Assembly: GCA_012927625.1 (NCBI GenBank)
Contig: JABBOV010000012.1
Location: forward strand, 1-64,000
From: Glaciimonas sp.
GTDB taxonomy: Bacteria; Pseudomonadota; Gammaproteobacteria; Burkholderiales; Burkholderiaceae_D
Direction: 5' to 3'
DNA: 64,000 nucleotides
Made by a program: the position numbers and the translations under genes. The notes beneath the pieces were generated by a model, which worked only from the letters and a program-made list of their open reading frames with translations, was not told the origin of the DNA and made no database searches. Shown here piece after piece: positions 36,459-44,427 of the stretch; the stretch's first letter is position 1; every line of letters starts with the position of its first letter.

Positions 36459-37076
36459 TCAGTGGCTCATATTGGCAAAGGCCAGGGACACGCCCAGTCC
36501 CATTAAAATCGAACCGATCAGTTTATCGACAACATTCTGATGGCTGACCATCCGGGAACGAAATGTCTGTTGCGAGAAAAAGATTGCGACCAGTGCGAAC
36601 CAAAAAAAATGGGTGGCCGACATGAACAAACCATAGCCGAATTGGGTCGTCAGTGCTGTTGTCGGTTGCACTACCTGGGTGTAGGTGCTGACGACAAACA
36701 GCGTCGTCTTCGGGTTCAGTGCATTGGTCAAAAAACCGTTACTAAACACTTTGAACGGCGACACCGGGCTTCCGGCGTGGAGGTCGATGGCCAGGGTTGA
36801 CTTGTTGGCGAAGGTTTTCCATCCGATCACGATTAAATACAGGGCGCCGGTTATCTTGATCAAGGTAAACAACGAGGGCGAGTGCGCGATGATTAATCCA
36901 ATGCCAAACATCGTATAGAAAACATGCACCTGAACCCCGAGCGCAATACCGAGCGCAGCGAACAGGCCGGCATTGCGGCCATGCAGATAGCTGTTACGCG
37001 TGACCATCGCGAAATCCGGGCCCGGACTGACGGTGGCCAGTATGGTGATCAATGCAACGGCAATCAGTTCAGTCAT
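36459..37076 (-). CDS. LysE/RhtB-family amino-acid exporter
   Basis: LysE/RhtB proteins export amino acids such as lysine, threonine or homoserine lactone. The 205-residue protein from ATG 37076 (AAGGAAA upstream) has about six helices. The N-terminal signature LATVSPGPDFAMVTRNS (residues about 13-29) and the central FLTNALNPKTTLFVVS (about 122-137) are diagnostic. Upstream codons to 37364 overlap the divergent LysR gene and are not conserved. A LysR regulator is transcribed divergently 142 bp away, the common LysG/LysE arrangement, so it probably controls this exporter. The substrate is unknown. Confidence 0.9.
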   Translation of the reverse strand: MTELIAVALITILATVSPGPDFAMVTRNSYLHGRNAGLFAALGIALGVQVHVFYTMFGIGLIIAHSPSLFTLIKITGALYLIVIGWKTFANKSTLAIDLHAGSPVSPFKVFSNGFLTNALNPKTTLFVVSTYTQVVQPTTALTTQFGYGLFMSATHFFWFALVAIFFSQQTFRSRMVSHQNVVDKLIGSILMGLGVSLAFANMSH

Positions 37077-37218
37077 GAGTATTTCCTTCAATCGGTCAGA
37101 ATTCATCGCCTTGAGATGCCTGCGAAATGGTGGGGTATGGCACCAAATTATCGATATAATCATCGGCAAAGAAAAACGATTAAACCTGTCGATAACATGC
37201 GACAAAAACTGACTGATT

Positions 37219-38094
37219 ATGGCTAGGCAAGTACCGCTCAATACACTGCGTTTTTTCGAGGCGGCCGCAAGGCTTGGCAGCTTCGTCAAAGCTGCCGACG
37301 AGCTGCGGCTCACGCATGGCGCAGTCAGCCGGCAAATTCGTTTGCTGGAAGAGTCGCTTGGCACGGCCTTGTTTGAGCGCCGTAACCGCGGCGTGTTCTT
37401 GACGCAGCAGGGGGAGCAACTGTTGTCCGCGACTCAGCAGGCATTCGAGCGACTCGATGCCGCCATGGAAGCATTGCGCAAGCCGGTGCGTCATGTACCT
37501 TTGGTGGTTTCGTGCGAACCGACGATCTCGATGAAATGGCTGATACCCCGGTTGAGCGATTTTTACAAGCAACACCCCGAGGTACAACTACACATTTTTA
37601 CATCCGGCGGGCCAGTTGCGTTCCAGCGCGATGGGGTTGACGTTGCATTGCGCCGCAATGACTTCAATTGGGGCACCGGCGTCCACGCGGAAAAAGTGTG
37701 CGATGAGTGGATTGGACCAGTCTGCGCGCCAACGCTATTGAAACGGCGACAGTTGCATTTACCGTTGCAAAAAGTGCTGCACACTTCCTCACGCATGACA
37801 GCCTGGGCAAATTGGCGCAGCGTCAGCAAAACCGACGCCGACCACAACGGCAGCCAGACCTATGAGCATTTTTACCTCAGTCTGCAAGCAGCCTGTGCCG
37901 GTTTGGGTGTGGCTATCGGCTCCGTGTTCATGACGCAGGAAGAAATCGACAGTGGGCGCTTGGTCGCGCCGTTTGGTTTCATGCGCGACGGCTCCGAGTA
38001 CTTCTTGCTTTCGCCTCTACCGTTCGAGAGTGATCCGCGCCGCGCCGCGTTCTTGCAATGGATGCGCCGGCAAATGCATCATGCGCCGCCTTGA
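37219..38094 (+). CDS. LysR-type transcriptional regulator (GcvA-like)
   Basis: The 291-residue protein has a LysR helix-turn-helix at about residues 8-65 (NTLRFFEAAARLGSFVKAAD, then LTHGAVSRQIRLLEE) and a periplasmic-binding-like effector domain (about 95-290, LVVSCEPTISMKWLIPRL). The family is GcvA-like. It is divergent from the LysE exporter gene, whose promoter region it probably binds, with an amino acid as inducer (inference). The ATG has no strong ribosome binding site, but the N-terminus matches family expectation. Confidence 0.9.
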   Translation: MARQVPLNTLRFFEAAARLGSFVKAADELRLTHGAVSRQIRLLEESLGTALFERRNRGVFLTQQGEQLLSATQQAFERLDAAMEALRKPVRHVPLVVSCEPTISMKWLIPRLSDFYKQHPEVQLHIFTSGGPVAFQRDGVDVALRRNDFNWGTGVHAEKVCDEWIGPVCAPTLLKRRQLHLPLQKVLHTSSRMTAWANWRSVSKTDADHNGSQTYEHFYLSLQAACAGLGVAIGSVFMTQEEIDSGRLVAPFGFMRDGSEYFLLSPLPFESDPRRAAFLQWMRRQMHHAPP

Positions 38095-38245
38095 TGCCAG
38101 ATCCAGGCAGCTGTCGGCCGGCGAACTTGCACGCTCAATGTCGCAACATGCGCTAAAAGTGGCATGAAACACATGGGTCTGGGTGCCTGGCAAATCCTAT
38201 GAAACAAAAGTGTCGTTTGTTTAAACGCACTCAGGGTGCCCGATA

Positions 38246-39229
38246 TCATTGCACGCATATCCGGTCTCGCGCCCAAGCCGACAAACATCCAGACCCAAGC
38301 AATGTCCCCATTGCTTCAAGCTCACCAGCGCCAAGTTGCACTTCCTGAATAATCCAATTTCGAAATTCCTGAACTTCACTGCGTAGCGATAGCGATTCAT
38401 CAATCAGCCAGTAAGCATAGTCGCTGTTACCGAAACCATTATCGGCAAGCGCAACCAAACGCCCATCCTTTAACATCGGCAACACCAGCGCCACGCGTCC
38501 CAATACAACCCCATGTCCTTCAATAGCGGCTTGTATCACTTGATCATACTGATTGAGGTGCAGGTAAGCTTTCGGTTTTGCATCCGGCAAGCCAATGACG
38601 GTGAGCCAATCGGACCATTGCAGCCAAGGCCGTGGAATCTCTTCGAACTCGAGCAGGACTTCGTCCAGCAGTGCATCGGGACTTTTGAAGGCGCGTGCAG
38701 CAACTTTTTTGCTGGCCATCGGCAGTACCTTTTCACCAAAAAGCCGGACGGCCCCAAGGGGAACGTCACCCTCGCGTGCGTAACGAATAGCAAGGTCAAT
38801 ATTTTCTTGCTTCAGATTGAGCACGCGGGTATGAGCCAACACACGCACGTCGATGTTTGGATGGGCGTCTTGAAATGCGCCCAACCGTGGAAGTATCCAC
38901 AGCGATGTCACGCTGATCGATGCGGTAATCGTCACCCGCCGCAAGCGCCCACGTTGTTGTAGCGACTTGCTATATTCCGACAAGCTATCCAGCCATGGCG
39001 ACGCCAGCTGCAACAGCTGTTTTCCCTCGGCAGTGAGCGCGATCGCACGGTGTTTTCGAATCAGCAGCGGTGTGCCGAGATGGGATTCTAAACTTTGAAT
39101 CTGGCGGCTCACTGCCGACTGAGTCAGACACAGGTCTTTTGCCGCAAGCGTGATACTCATACGACGGGCAACGGCGACGAAGCCCCGAATGGCATCCAAA
39201 GGCGGCAGATTCAAGATCTGATTACTCAT
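38246..39229 (-). CDS. LysR-type transcriptional regulator
   Basis: The 327-residue regulator has its helix-turn-helix at about residues 10-68 (LDAIRGFVAVARRMSITLAA, CLTQSAVSRQIQSLESHLG) and an effector domain with ITASISVTSLWILPRL and IDLAIRYAREGDVPLG. The C-terminal 30 residues after about 295 look extra compared with typical GcvA-type proteins. It is divergent from an MFS transporter gene, with 142 bp between the starts, so it probably regulates that gene. The inducer is unknown. Confidence 0.9.
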   Translation of the reverse strand: MSNQILNLPPLDAIRGFVAVARRMSITLAAKDLCLTQSAVSRQIQSLESHLGTPLLIRKHRAIALTAEGKQLLQLASPWLDSLSEYSKSLQQRGRLRRVTITASISVTSLWILPRLGAFQDAHPNIDVRVLAHTRVLNLKQENIDLAIRYAREGDVPLGAVRLFGEKVLPMASKKVAARAFKSPDALLDEVLLEFEEIPRPWLQWSDWLTVIGLPDAKPKAYLHLNQYDQVIQAAIEGHGVVLGRVALVLPMLKDGRLVALADNGFGNSDYAYWLIDESLSLRSEVQEFRNWIIQEVQLGAGELEAMGTLLGSGCLSAWARDRICVQ

Positions 39230-39371
39230 GCGTAAAGCGCATGCAAGGCATGCATAAATTGCGTTTGTACATGCCTAATATCTCTATAAGATAGATTCAA
39301 AATCTGGATAATTTCACAACATGATTCTAATGCATGTGAGCGGATGGGTAGATCGTCACTCGGAGAAAAAA

Positions 39372-40628
39372 ATGAACAATACCTTGAAAACACCGTTGGA
39401 CATATTGCTCAGTCCGCAATCCCTGGCTGCGCGCCGGCCATTTTTGACTGCGTTCGCTTTGTCATTGGGCGCAGCGATTTCACTCGGGCTATCGCGCTTC
39501 TCCTATGCCTTGCTGTTGCCGCCCATGCGCACTGACCTGGGCTGGACTTACCTGCTGGCCGGTTCGATGAATACGGGGAACGCATTGGGCTATTTTATCG
39601 GCGCGCTCGCTACACCTATTCTCATGCGGCGTTGCTACGCGCAGACAGCCTTGGTCGGTGGAGCGGTACTGGCCGGTGTGATCATGATGCTGTCCGGCCT
39701 GGTGGAGAATGCCAATCTGCTGATTTTGCAGCGCGTTCTGGCCGGCATTGCAAGCTCCTTCATTTTTATTTCCGGTGGCGTGCTGGCGGCGCGGCTGAGT
39801 TCGCTGCATCCAAACCGGGCCGGCCTGCTGATCGGCATCTATTACGGCGGCACGGGTTTCGGTATCGTACTATCGGCTTTGTTGGTACCCCTCGCGTTGA
39901 CCGCCGCCAGCGCCCATGGCGCGGCGCATGCATGGCAATGGGCCTGGATCGCGCTTGGCGCCGTCTGCCTGTTGGCGACCCTGGCGATGGCGCTGCCGTC
40001 GGCCAAGATCGACGGCGCACCTTCAGCACCTAGCGCGCATGGAAATTTTCGGATCAGGCCTTTTGCGTTTGGCTTGGCCGGCTATTTGATGTTTGGCGTC
40101 GGCTATATCGGTTACATGACATTCGTGATTGCCCTGCTGAAGGAGCAAGGCATGAGCGCCGGCACAATTACCTTGTTCTACTCGGTACTGGGATTGGCTG
40201 TGATGGCATCGTCGCGGATCTGGGCGCGCATGCTGGACCGCTTTAAAGGCGGCCAGTCCATGGCAATTTTGAATGGCCTGCTGGGCATAGCGACTATCTT
40301 GCCGGCATTAACCGCCGCACCGCCGCTAGTGTTTGCGTCGGGCTTGCTGTTTGGGGGGATTTTTCTATCGGTGGTTGCCTCCAGCACCGCGCTGGTGCGC
40401 CACAACTTGCCGGCTCACGCATGGTCGTCCGGCATCAGCGCGTTCACCACGGTGTTCGCCTTTGGTCAAATCATCGGTCCTTCCGTGATCGGATGGATCG
40501 CCGACGGTCCCGGCGGATTGCAACGCGGGCTGATATTTTCGGCGCTTGCCTTGTTTGTCGGGGCAATATTGGCATCGCGCCAACCGACCTTGAGCACACA
40601 GATTCAAGGCGGAAGGCGCTTGCAATAA
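39372..40628 (+). CDS. MFS transporter, YbfB/YjiJ type
   Basis: A 418-residue, 12-helix major-facilitator protein. ALSLGAAISLGLSRFSYALL near the N-terminus and MRTDLGWTYLLAGSMNTGNA (about residues 55-74) are characteristic of the YbfB/YjiJ group. A long cytoplasmic loop separates the two halves (about 220-240, SAKIDGAPSAPSAHG). ATG 39372 with GGAG eight bases before it is preferred to the frame's first start at 39321. The adjacent divergent LysR gene is the likely regulator. Substrate unknown; members of the group are often near sulfite or amino-acid genes, which is no proof here. Confidence 0.88.
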   Translation: MNNTLKTPLDILLSPQSLAARRPFLTAFALSLGAAISLGLSRFSYALLLPPMRTDLGWTYLLAGSMNTGNALGYFIGALATPILMRRCYAQTALVGGAVLAGVIMMLSGLVENANLLILQRVLAGIASSFIFISGGVLAARLSSLHPNRAGLLIGIYYGGTGFGIVLSALLVPLALTAASAHGAAHAWQWAWIALGAVCLLATLAMALPSAKIDGAPSAPSAHGNFRIRPFAFGLAGYLMFGVGYIGYMTFVIALLKEQGMSAGTITLFYSVLGLAVMASSRIWARMLDRFKGGQSMAILNGLLGIATILPALTAAPPLVFASGLLFGGIFLSVVASSTALVRHNLPAHAWSSGISAFTTVFAFGQIIGPSVIGWIADGPGGLQRGLIFSALALFVGAILASRQPTLSTQIQGGRRLQ

Positions 40629-40993
40629 ATCCCCATCCGCGGTCATGGCCACCACGCAGTGCGGCGTATTGCACGCGGCGATTTCGCACGCCACGCGCCA
40701 GGGATCCATGCTGGGCCAAAGCTACTATCAAATCTAGAAGGTAGGTGAATTATTGCTTCAATAACATTCTTTATTCACATGATCCCACGGTGGGGTGCCC
40801 GGAAAACAGGCCGAGGTAAGTCAAACCGCCGAGTGCGGTGCCCAGGGCCAAATCGTACCCATTCAAACCAGGGCAAGGCATCGGTATTGCGCCACAGCGG
40901 GCAAATCACTTAGCTTGACCTTCCAAGGCCATCGCGCTGCTTGCCGTGGCGGCAGCTGGCTCCATGCACAATGATCGTTTGGGAGAAAACACC
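40629..40993. other. Intergenic region MFS to GFA gene
   Basis: No complete gene is seen. On the minus strand about 40775-40862 reads YDLALGTALGGLTYLGLFSG then stops, which looks like the tail of a lost gene but could not be assigned. The ribosome binding site gggag of the GFA gene is at 40981-40985. Confidence 0.35.
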
Positions 40994-41404
40994 ATGCAGG
41001 AACAGGAACGGAAAGGCGGCTGCTTGTGCGGTGCGGTGCGCTATGTGTTGAAGAGCGAACCGCGGGCAATTGCAATATGCCATTGCACCCACTGTCAGAA
41101 GCAAAGCGGGAGCTTATTCTCCTTTAACCTGGTGATAAAAGAAGCTGACTACGAGCAGCAGGGCGAGACCAAGGTCTATGTGGACAAGGGCGATAGCGGG
41201 CAGCCGGTATATCGCCATTTCTGCGGAAGCTGTGGGTCTCCCATTCTGGCGAAGATTGCGGCGGCACCTGGAAAGGTCGTAGTGAAGGCCGGTACGCTAG
41301 ACAGCATGGATGGCTTGCAGCCGCAAGCCGAGATTTACACAGACCATGCGGTGAAATGGCTCGCACCGGTTGCAGGCGCTGTGCGTATTGCGCAGAACCG
41401 ATGA
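40994..41404 (+). CDS. GFA-family (glutathione-dependent formaldehyde-activating-like) protein
   Basis: The 136-residue protein is a zinc-binding CENP-V/GFA-fold member. Cysteine groups are GGCLCGAVRY (about residues 8-17), ICHCTHCQK (about 30-38) and HFCGSCGSP (about 77-85), which match the usual two-zinc arrangement. The C-terminal KAGTLDSMDGLQPQAEIYTD is typical. ATG 40994 follows gggag. Many members have no tested substrate; a role with glutathione adducts is only family inference. It stands alone beside the Tn3 remnant, possibly as transposon cargo. Confidence 0.85.
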   Translation: MQEQERKGGCLCGAVRYVLKSEPRAIAICHCTHCQKQSGSLFSFNLVIKEADYEQQGETKVYVDKGDSGQPVYRHFCGSCGSPILAKIAAAPGKVVVKAGTLDSMDGLQPQAEIYTDHAVKWLAPVAGAVRIAQNR

Positions 41405-41419
41405 CCGTTGCGATCACTG

Positions 41420-41915
41420 CGACGGTTGGGCTACGCATAGAAACGCCCCCATCGCGACGATTTCTTACTGTTGATGCGCGTCGAGCTTGGGTCGTCGTCC
41501 TCCAATACGGCCTTGTTTGCACACCGATTCTAGTCCTGCTTTGGTGCGCTCCCGGATCATGGATCGTTCAAACTCCCCAAACGATCCTATCATTTGCATC
41601 ATCATGCGTCCGGCCGGCGTTGTGGTGTCGATTGCTTCGGTCAAACGGCGAAAGCCGGCACCGAGTTGGTCGACCTGCTCCATGATCGTCAGCAAATTAT
41701 TCAACGAGCGCGATAGGCGATCAAGTTTCCATACCACCAACACGTCGTCGGTACGCAGGTGATTCATCTAACGCACGCGCAAGTTGCGGCCGATCCCACC
41801 GGCCACCGGATGCAACTTCAGGAAATATTTTTTGCAAGCGGCCTGTTTGAGTGCAGATTCCTGGGCAGCGGTTTCTGGGTCGTCAGTTGAAACGCGGGCG
41901 CATCCGATGATGCAT
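41420..41915 (-). pseudogene. Tn3-type resolvase (tnpR) pseudogene
   Basis: On the minus strand the family N-terminus can be read as IIGCARVSTDDPETAAQESA, keeping the catalytic serine (ARVST). After about 41840 the frame breaks and the next block (LKLHPVAGGIGRNLRVR) is a shifted version of the family's VASGGRWDRPQLARAL. The frame resumes at 41767: DDVLVVWKLDRLSRSLNNLL, then MMMQMIGSFGEFERSMIRER. A TAA at 41467-41465 cuts it after KLDAHQQ, while the expected EIVAM follows in frame. At least one frameshift and one nonsense mutation make it inactive. It is divergent from the tnpA remnant, the normal Tn3-family layout. Confidence 0.85.
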
Positions 41916-41992
41916 AATCATTGCACAAACCTATTGCATTAATATTTCATTATGCAACATGGGAAGCCCCGCACGATTGTGATGCTCACCGA

Positions 41993-42018
41993 GTTGCGCA
42001 AAGATTCGTTTGCGCAAC
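41993..42018. repeat. Inverted repeat in the tnpR-tnpA region (candidate res subsite)
   Basis: gttgcgcaaa and tttgcgcaac are perfect 10-bp arms around gattcg. The dyad lies between the divergent resolvase and transposase remnants, where res sites of Tn3-family elements lie. Assignment by position. Confidence 0.45.
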
Positions 42019-42046
42019 GAACCCATCCCTACGTCCAAGAGCCCGC

Positions 42047-42435
42047 ATGCCCCGTCGCTCCATCCTGTGCGCTACCAAGCAGGAAAACCTGATGAAATTA
42101 TCAGAAGAGCAAAACTATTTGATCCAGCACTACAGTTTCACTAATTCAGATTTATCCCTGATCCGGCAGCGCCGCGGAGACGCCAATCGGATTGGTTTCG
42201 CCGTCCAGCTGTGCCTGCTGCGCTATCCAGGCTATGTGCAGTGGAATACCGGGTATCTGAAGCGGGCTACTCAAGCGTTGCGCGATGCCGGTAGTTTGAA
42301 AGACGACTCCCTGAAGCAGTACATATCACCGTTAGCTGGGAACATATCAATCTGACCGGCGATTACGTTTGCTGCCAGAGCCGGAAAGTTGATGACAGAT
42401 GATTTCGACCGCTACGAACGGAGGAAAATCCTTAA
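42047..42435 (+). pseudogene. Tn3-family transposase (tnpA) with large internal deletion
   Basis: The first about 67 codons ([20 protein letters not shown], then [20 protein letters not shown] and [12 protein letters not shown]) are the TnpA N-terminus. Directly after that, in frame, comes the TnpA C-terminus: [19 protein letters not shown] and QYISPLA, then a one-base deletion, then [19 protein letters not shown], a stop and FRPLR. Full-length TnpA proteins are near 1000 residues, so about 850 residues, including the DDE catalytic core, are missing. The junction is between GYV and QWNT near 42240. The remnant can not transpose, but it preserves the transposon's layout. Confidence 0.88.
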
Positions 42436-42438
42436 CGC

Positions 42439-42472
42439 GGTTGTAAGCCCAAACCGGCGGAATTTGCCCAGT
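42439..42472 (+). repeat. Imperfect direct repeat, left copy
   Basis: The sequence ggttgtaagcccaaaccg followed by scggaa and ttgcccagt is nearly repeated at 43529-43563 in the same orientation. It begins three bases after the tnpA remnant stop. The pair brackets the EF-hand gene. Confidence 0.7.
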
Positions 42473-42772
42473 TCACGAGTCCCTTGTCTAATTTAGGTAG
42501 CGATGCACCCCATTGCCTTTTTGAAATTGGCATACTTTTAACATTTTTCATGTGCTCAGTTTGCGTCACCTGTTGATAATCGCGACTCTGATCCTGATCG
42601 AATATGGATGCCCAATACATCGACTACGCCGAGTGGCGACGCTACCTGCAAGGTCGTCAGCACGGACGTGTCGAACGTTTTTAGGACGGGAGCCGTCAAG
42701 ACTGTCTTTTCGATGAAGTAATACAGGATGGAAAGCGCGTCGGTGGTGCGCTCTCCATTAACTAAAAACCTA
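42473..42772. other. Intergenic region between direct repeat and terminator
   Basis: No gene was recognised on either strand in these 300 bases. An 84-codon minus-strand frame (42556-42810) has no ribosome binding site or family resemblance. Likely degraded transposon or spacer sequence. Confidence 0.35.
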
Positions 42773-42800
42773 CCACTCAGCACTGGTGCTGAGTGGTTTT
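42773..42800 (+). terminator. Strong hairpin just before the EF-hand gene
   Basis: ccactcagcac and gtgctgagtgg form a perfect 11-bp stem with a very short loop, followed by tttt. It ends only ten bases before the ATG at 42811, between the promoter side and the ribosome binding site gggag. It is either the terminator of an upstream unit or an attenuator of the EF-hand gene. Confidence 0.6.
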
Positions 42801-42810
42801 GGGAGATCAA

Positions 42811-43494
42811 ATGAGTATCAATGGTTTGGGCGGGTCTTATAGCAATGCTTCTTCCAACGTGAGCTATACCAAAGTCTCCGGCCTTGGTCAGCCAGGAAGC
42901 ACGAACACCACAATGGAGGAGAACAGCGCAACCACGGCGTCAACCGCTGGCGTTATTGTCAATATTTCCGACAGTGCCAAGGCAGCATCGGCTCAGGCAA
43001 CTGAACAACCGTCCTTCAAGGATGTCGGTATGGCCGCGCGCGCGAAACTGGATGTTCTCAAGCACCTATATGCGGATAAAACCGGTACCACCGTGAGTTC
43101 GGTAAATGTTCAACTGCCTGGTGTTATTAATTATTCGCTCTTTAGCGATCAGGACCTGGCGGCCATGGATCTCAACTCGTCCGGCAATTTCTCCCAGGCT
43201 GAATGAGACCAGGCCGGAGGTATGCTCAACGAAAGATTGAGAGTTTCGCTGGAAACCTACAGGGGGGCAACCAATCTGGGTGACCGCCGAGGACAGGCGA
43301 TGACGATCGACGCCCTCTATAAACAGATGACGCCGGAAGTCCGAAGCGCTATGGGTTGGACCCCCACGATGATGGCGGCGAACGATCATATGCTGGCCGG
43401 TGATGAGGAGAAATTTGGCAAGCTCCTTATGTCGGGAATCCTCGCGAATCTCCAAGCCACCCAAGCCCAGGGCGGCCTCACATTCAGCGGTTAG
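42811..43494 (+). pseudogene. EF-hand protein interrupted by one in-frame TGA
   Basis: From ATG 42811 (gggag upstream) 131 codons run to a TGA at 43204-43206. The same frame then continues without another stop for 95 codons to 43494. The first part ends with a textbook EF-hand loop, DLNSSGNFSQAE: Asp at position 1, Asn 3, Ser 5, Gly 6, Ser 9 and Glu 12. The TGA is the very next codon. The remainder, DQAGGMLNERLRVSLETYRG, then TPEVRSAMGW and a C-terminal LQATQAQGGLTFSG, reads as the rest of one protein. A single C-to-T change of CGA (Arg) would explain it. The N-terminus is Ser/Gly/Thr-rich and lacks a signal peptide. An internal ATG at 43222 has GGAGG too close to serve well. Function unknown; calcium binding is inferred. 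Confidence 0.7.
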
Positions 43495-43528
43495 CAGGTC
43501 TGCTTGCACCCACTCACCAACAGAATGG

Positions 43529-43563
43529 GGTTATAAGCCCAAACCGCCGAAAATTCCGCCAGT
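43529..43563 (+). repeat. Imperfect direct repeat, right copy
   Basis: ggttataagcccaaaccg followed by ccgaaaattccgccagt matches 42439-42472 with few differences. It is preceded by gg, so the string begins gggg as Tn3-family ends do, but its orientation relative to tnpA does not fit a normal right end. Confidence 0.7.
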
Positions 43564-43680
43564 AGGAATGAGTATCTTCATACTTGAAGCAGGGACAATG
43601 GGTCAACCTTGCTCCTGGATACTGGGAATGGTAACGTCAAATCAGTGACGACACAGGAGATATGCGGTTCGCGCGGTACT

Positions 43681-44319
43681 TCACCACTTGCAACCGCTAT
43701 CCTTGCCATCCATAGTCATCGCCAGAATTGCCAACGGCGCCAGCAATCCCACGGCAATTTTCCCTTTGCAATCCGGACGGGCAGTGTTTGCAATTTCGCG
43801 GCCGAGCGTGGTTTCCGATACGGGGGCATTCAGCGGTTTCGCCTGCAATTGCCCGACCGGGGTGCGTCGCCTTTCGCGGTCAACTTGGGCGATTGCGGCA
43901 TGCACGCTAGCGTGCATGTTCAGGTCAAGGGGCTTTGCAGTGGCCGCCGTTGATGTTGCCGCCGGTTCAGATCGCATTGTGCTGGCTGTAGCAACAAGCT
44001 GCGTTGCGACTGGTCTGGGCCTCCTTGTGGCGGTTTGCGCTTGCTTCGGCAGATGCGGCATTGGAGCGTCTGCCGACGGAGGTGACGGTAACGATCGCAG
44101 CAGCCGTACTTCCAACTCCGGTCGAACGTTGTCAACGGCGCGGTCCGACGGCAGCGTGTGATTCCAATACCCCACGACCAGCACGCCATGCAGCAAAAGC
44201 GACAGCACAATCCCGATTCCCACATTCACCCGGTCACGGCGCGGTGGTTCTGCGGAATTGATGTCAGCCGCTACGTGCGTTTCGAAATAATACGTGCACT
44301 TGTGATACGCGTTGATCAT
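43681..44319 (-). CDS. Proline-rich, single-TM protein with TonB-like architecture
   Basis: A 212-residue protein with a cytoplasmic N-terminus (about 1-32), one membrane helix (about 33-52, VGIGIVLSLLLHGVLVVGYW) and a periplasmic region rich in Pro, Ala and Thr (about 60-135: LPSPPSADAPMPHLPKQ, TRRPRPVATQ). The C-terminal part has two cysteines (ARPDCKGK and DSGCKW), perhaps a disulfide. The layout resembles TonB-type energy transducers or spanning proteins, but no TonB C-terminal domain is recognised. Function unknown. It is monocistronic and follows the EF-hand pseudogene convergently. Confidence 0.55.
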   Translation of the reverse strand: MINAYHKCTYYFETHVAADINSAEPPRRDRVNVGIGIVLSLLLHGVLVVGYWNHTLPSDRAVDNVRPELEVRLLRSLPSPPSADAPMPHLPKQAQTATRRPRPVATQLVATASTMRSEPAATSTAATAKPLDLNMHASVHAAIAQVDRERRRTPVGQLQAKPLNAPVSETTLGREIANTARPDCKGKIAVGLLAPLAILAMTMDGKDSGCKW

Positions 44320-44427
44320 ACGAAATGCTTATAAATAGGGATTGCAAGCCGGAACGCTCGGAATTCTTGAAAGCTCGTTTTTCCTCGCCAAAAAGAAGAA
44401 ATTCTTATCTACAGCAATGGCCGTCGG

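Noticed and set aside
38079-38288. Minus-strand 69-codon frame between the two LysR genes
   Set aside because: No domain, no ribosome binding site, and it overlaps the end of the LysR gene.
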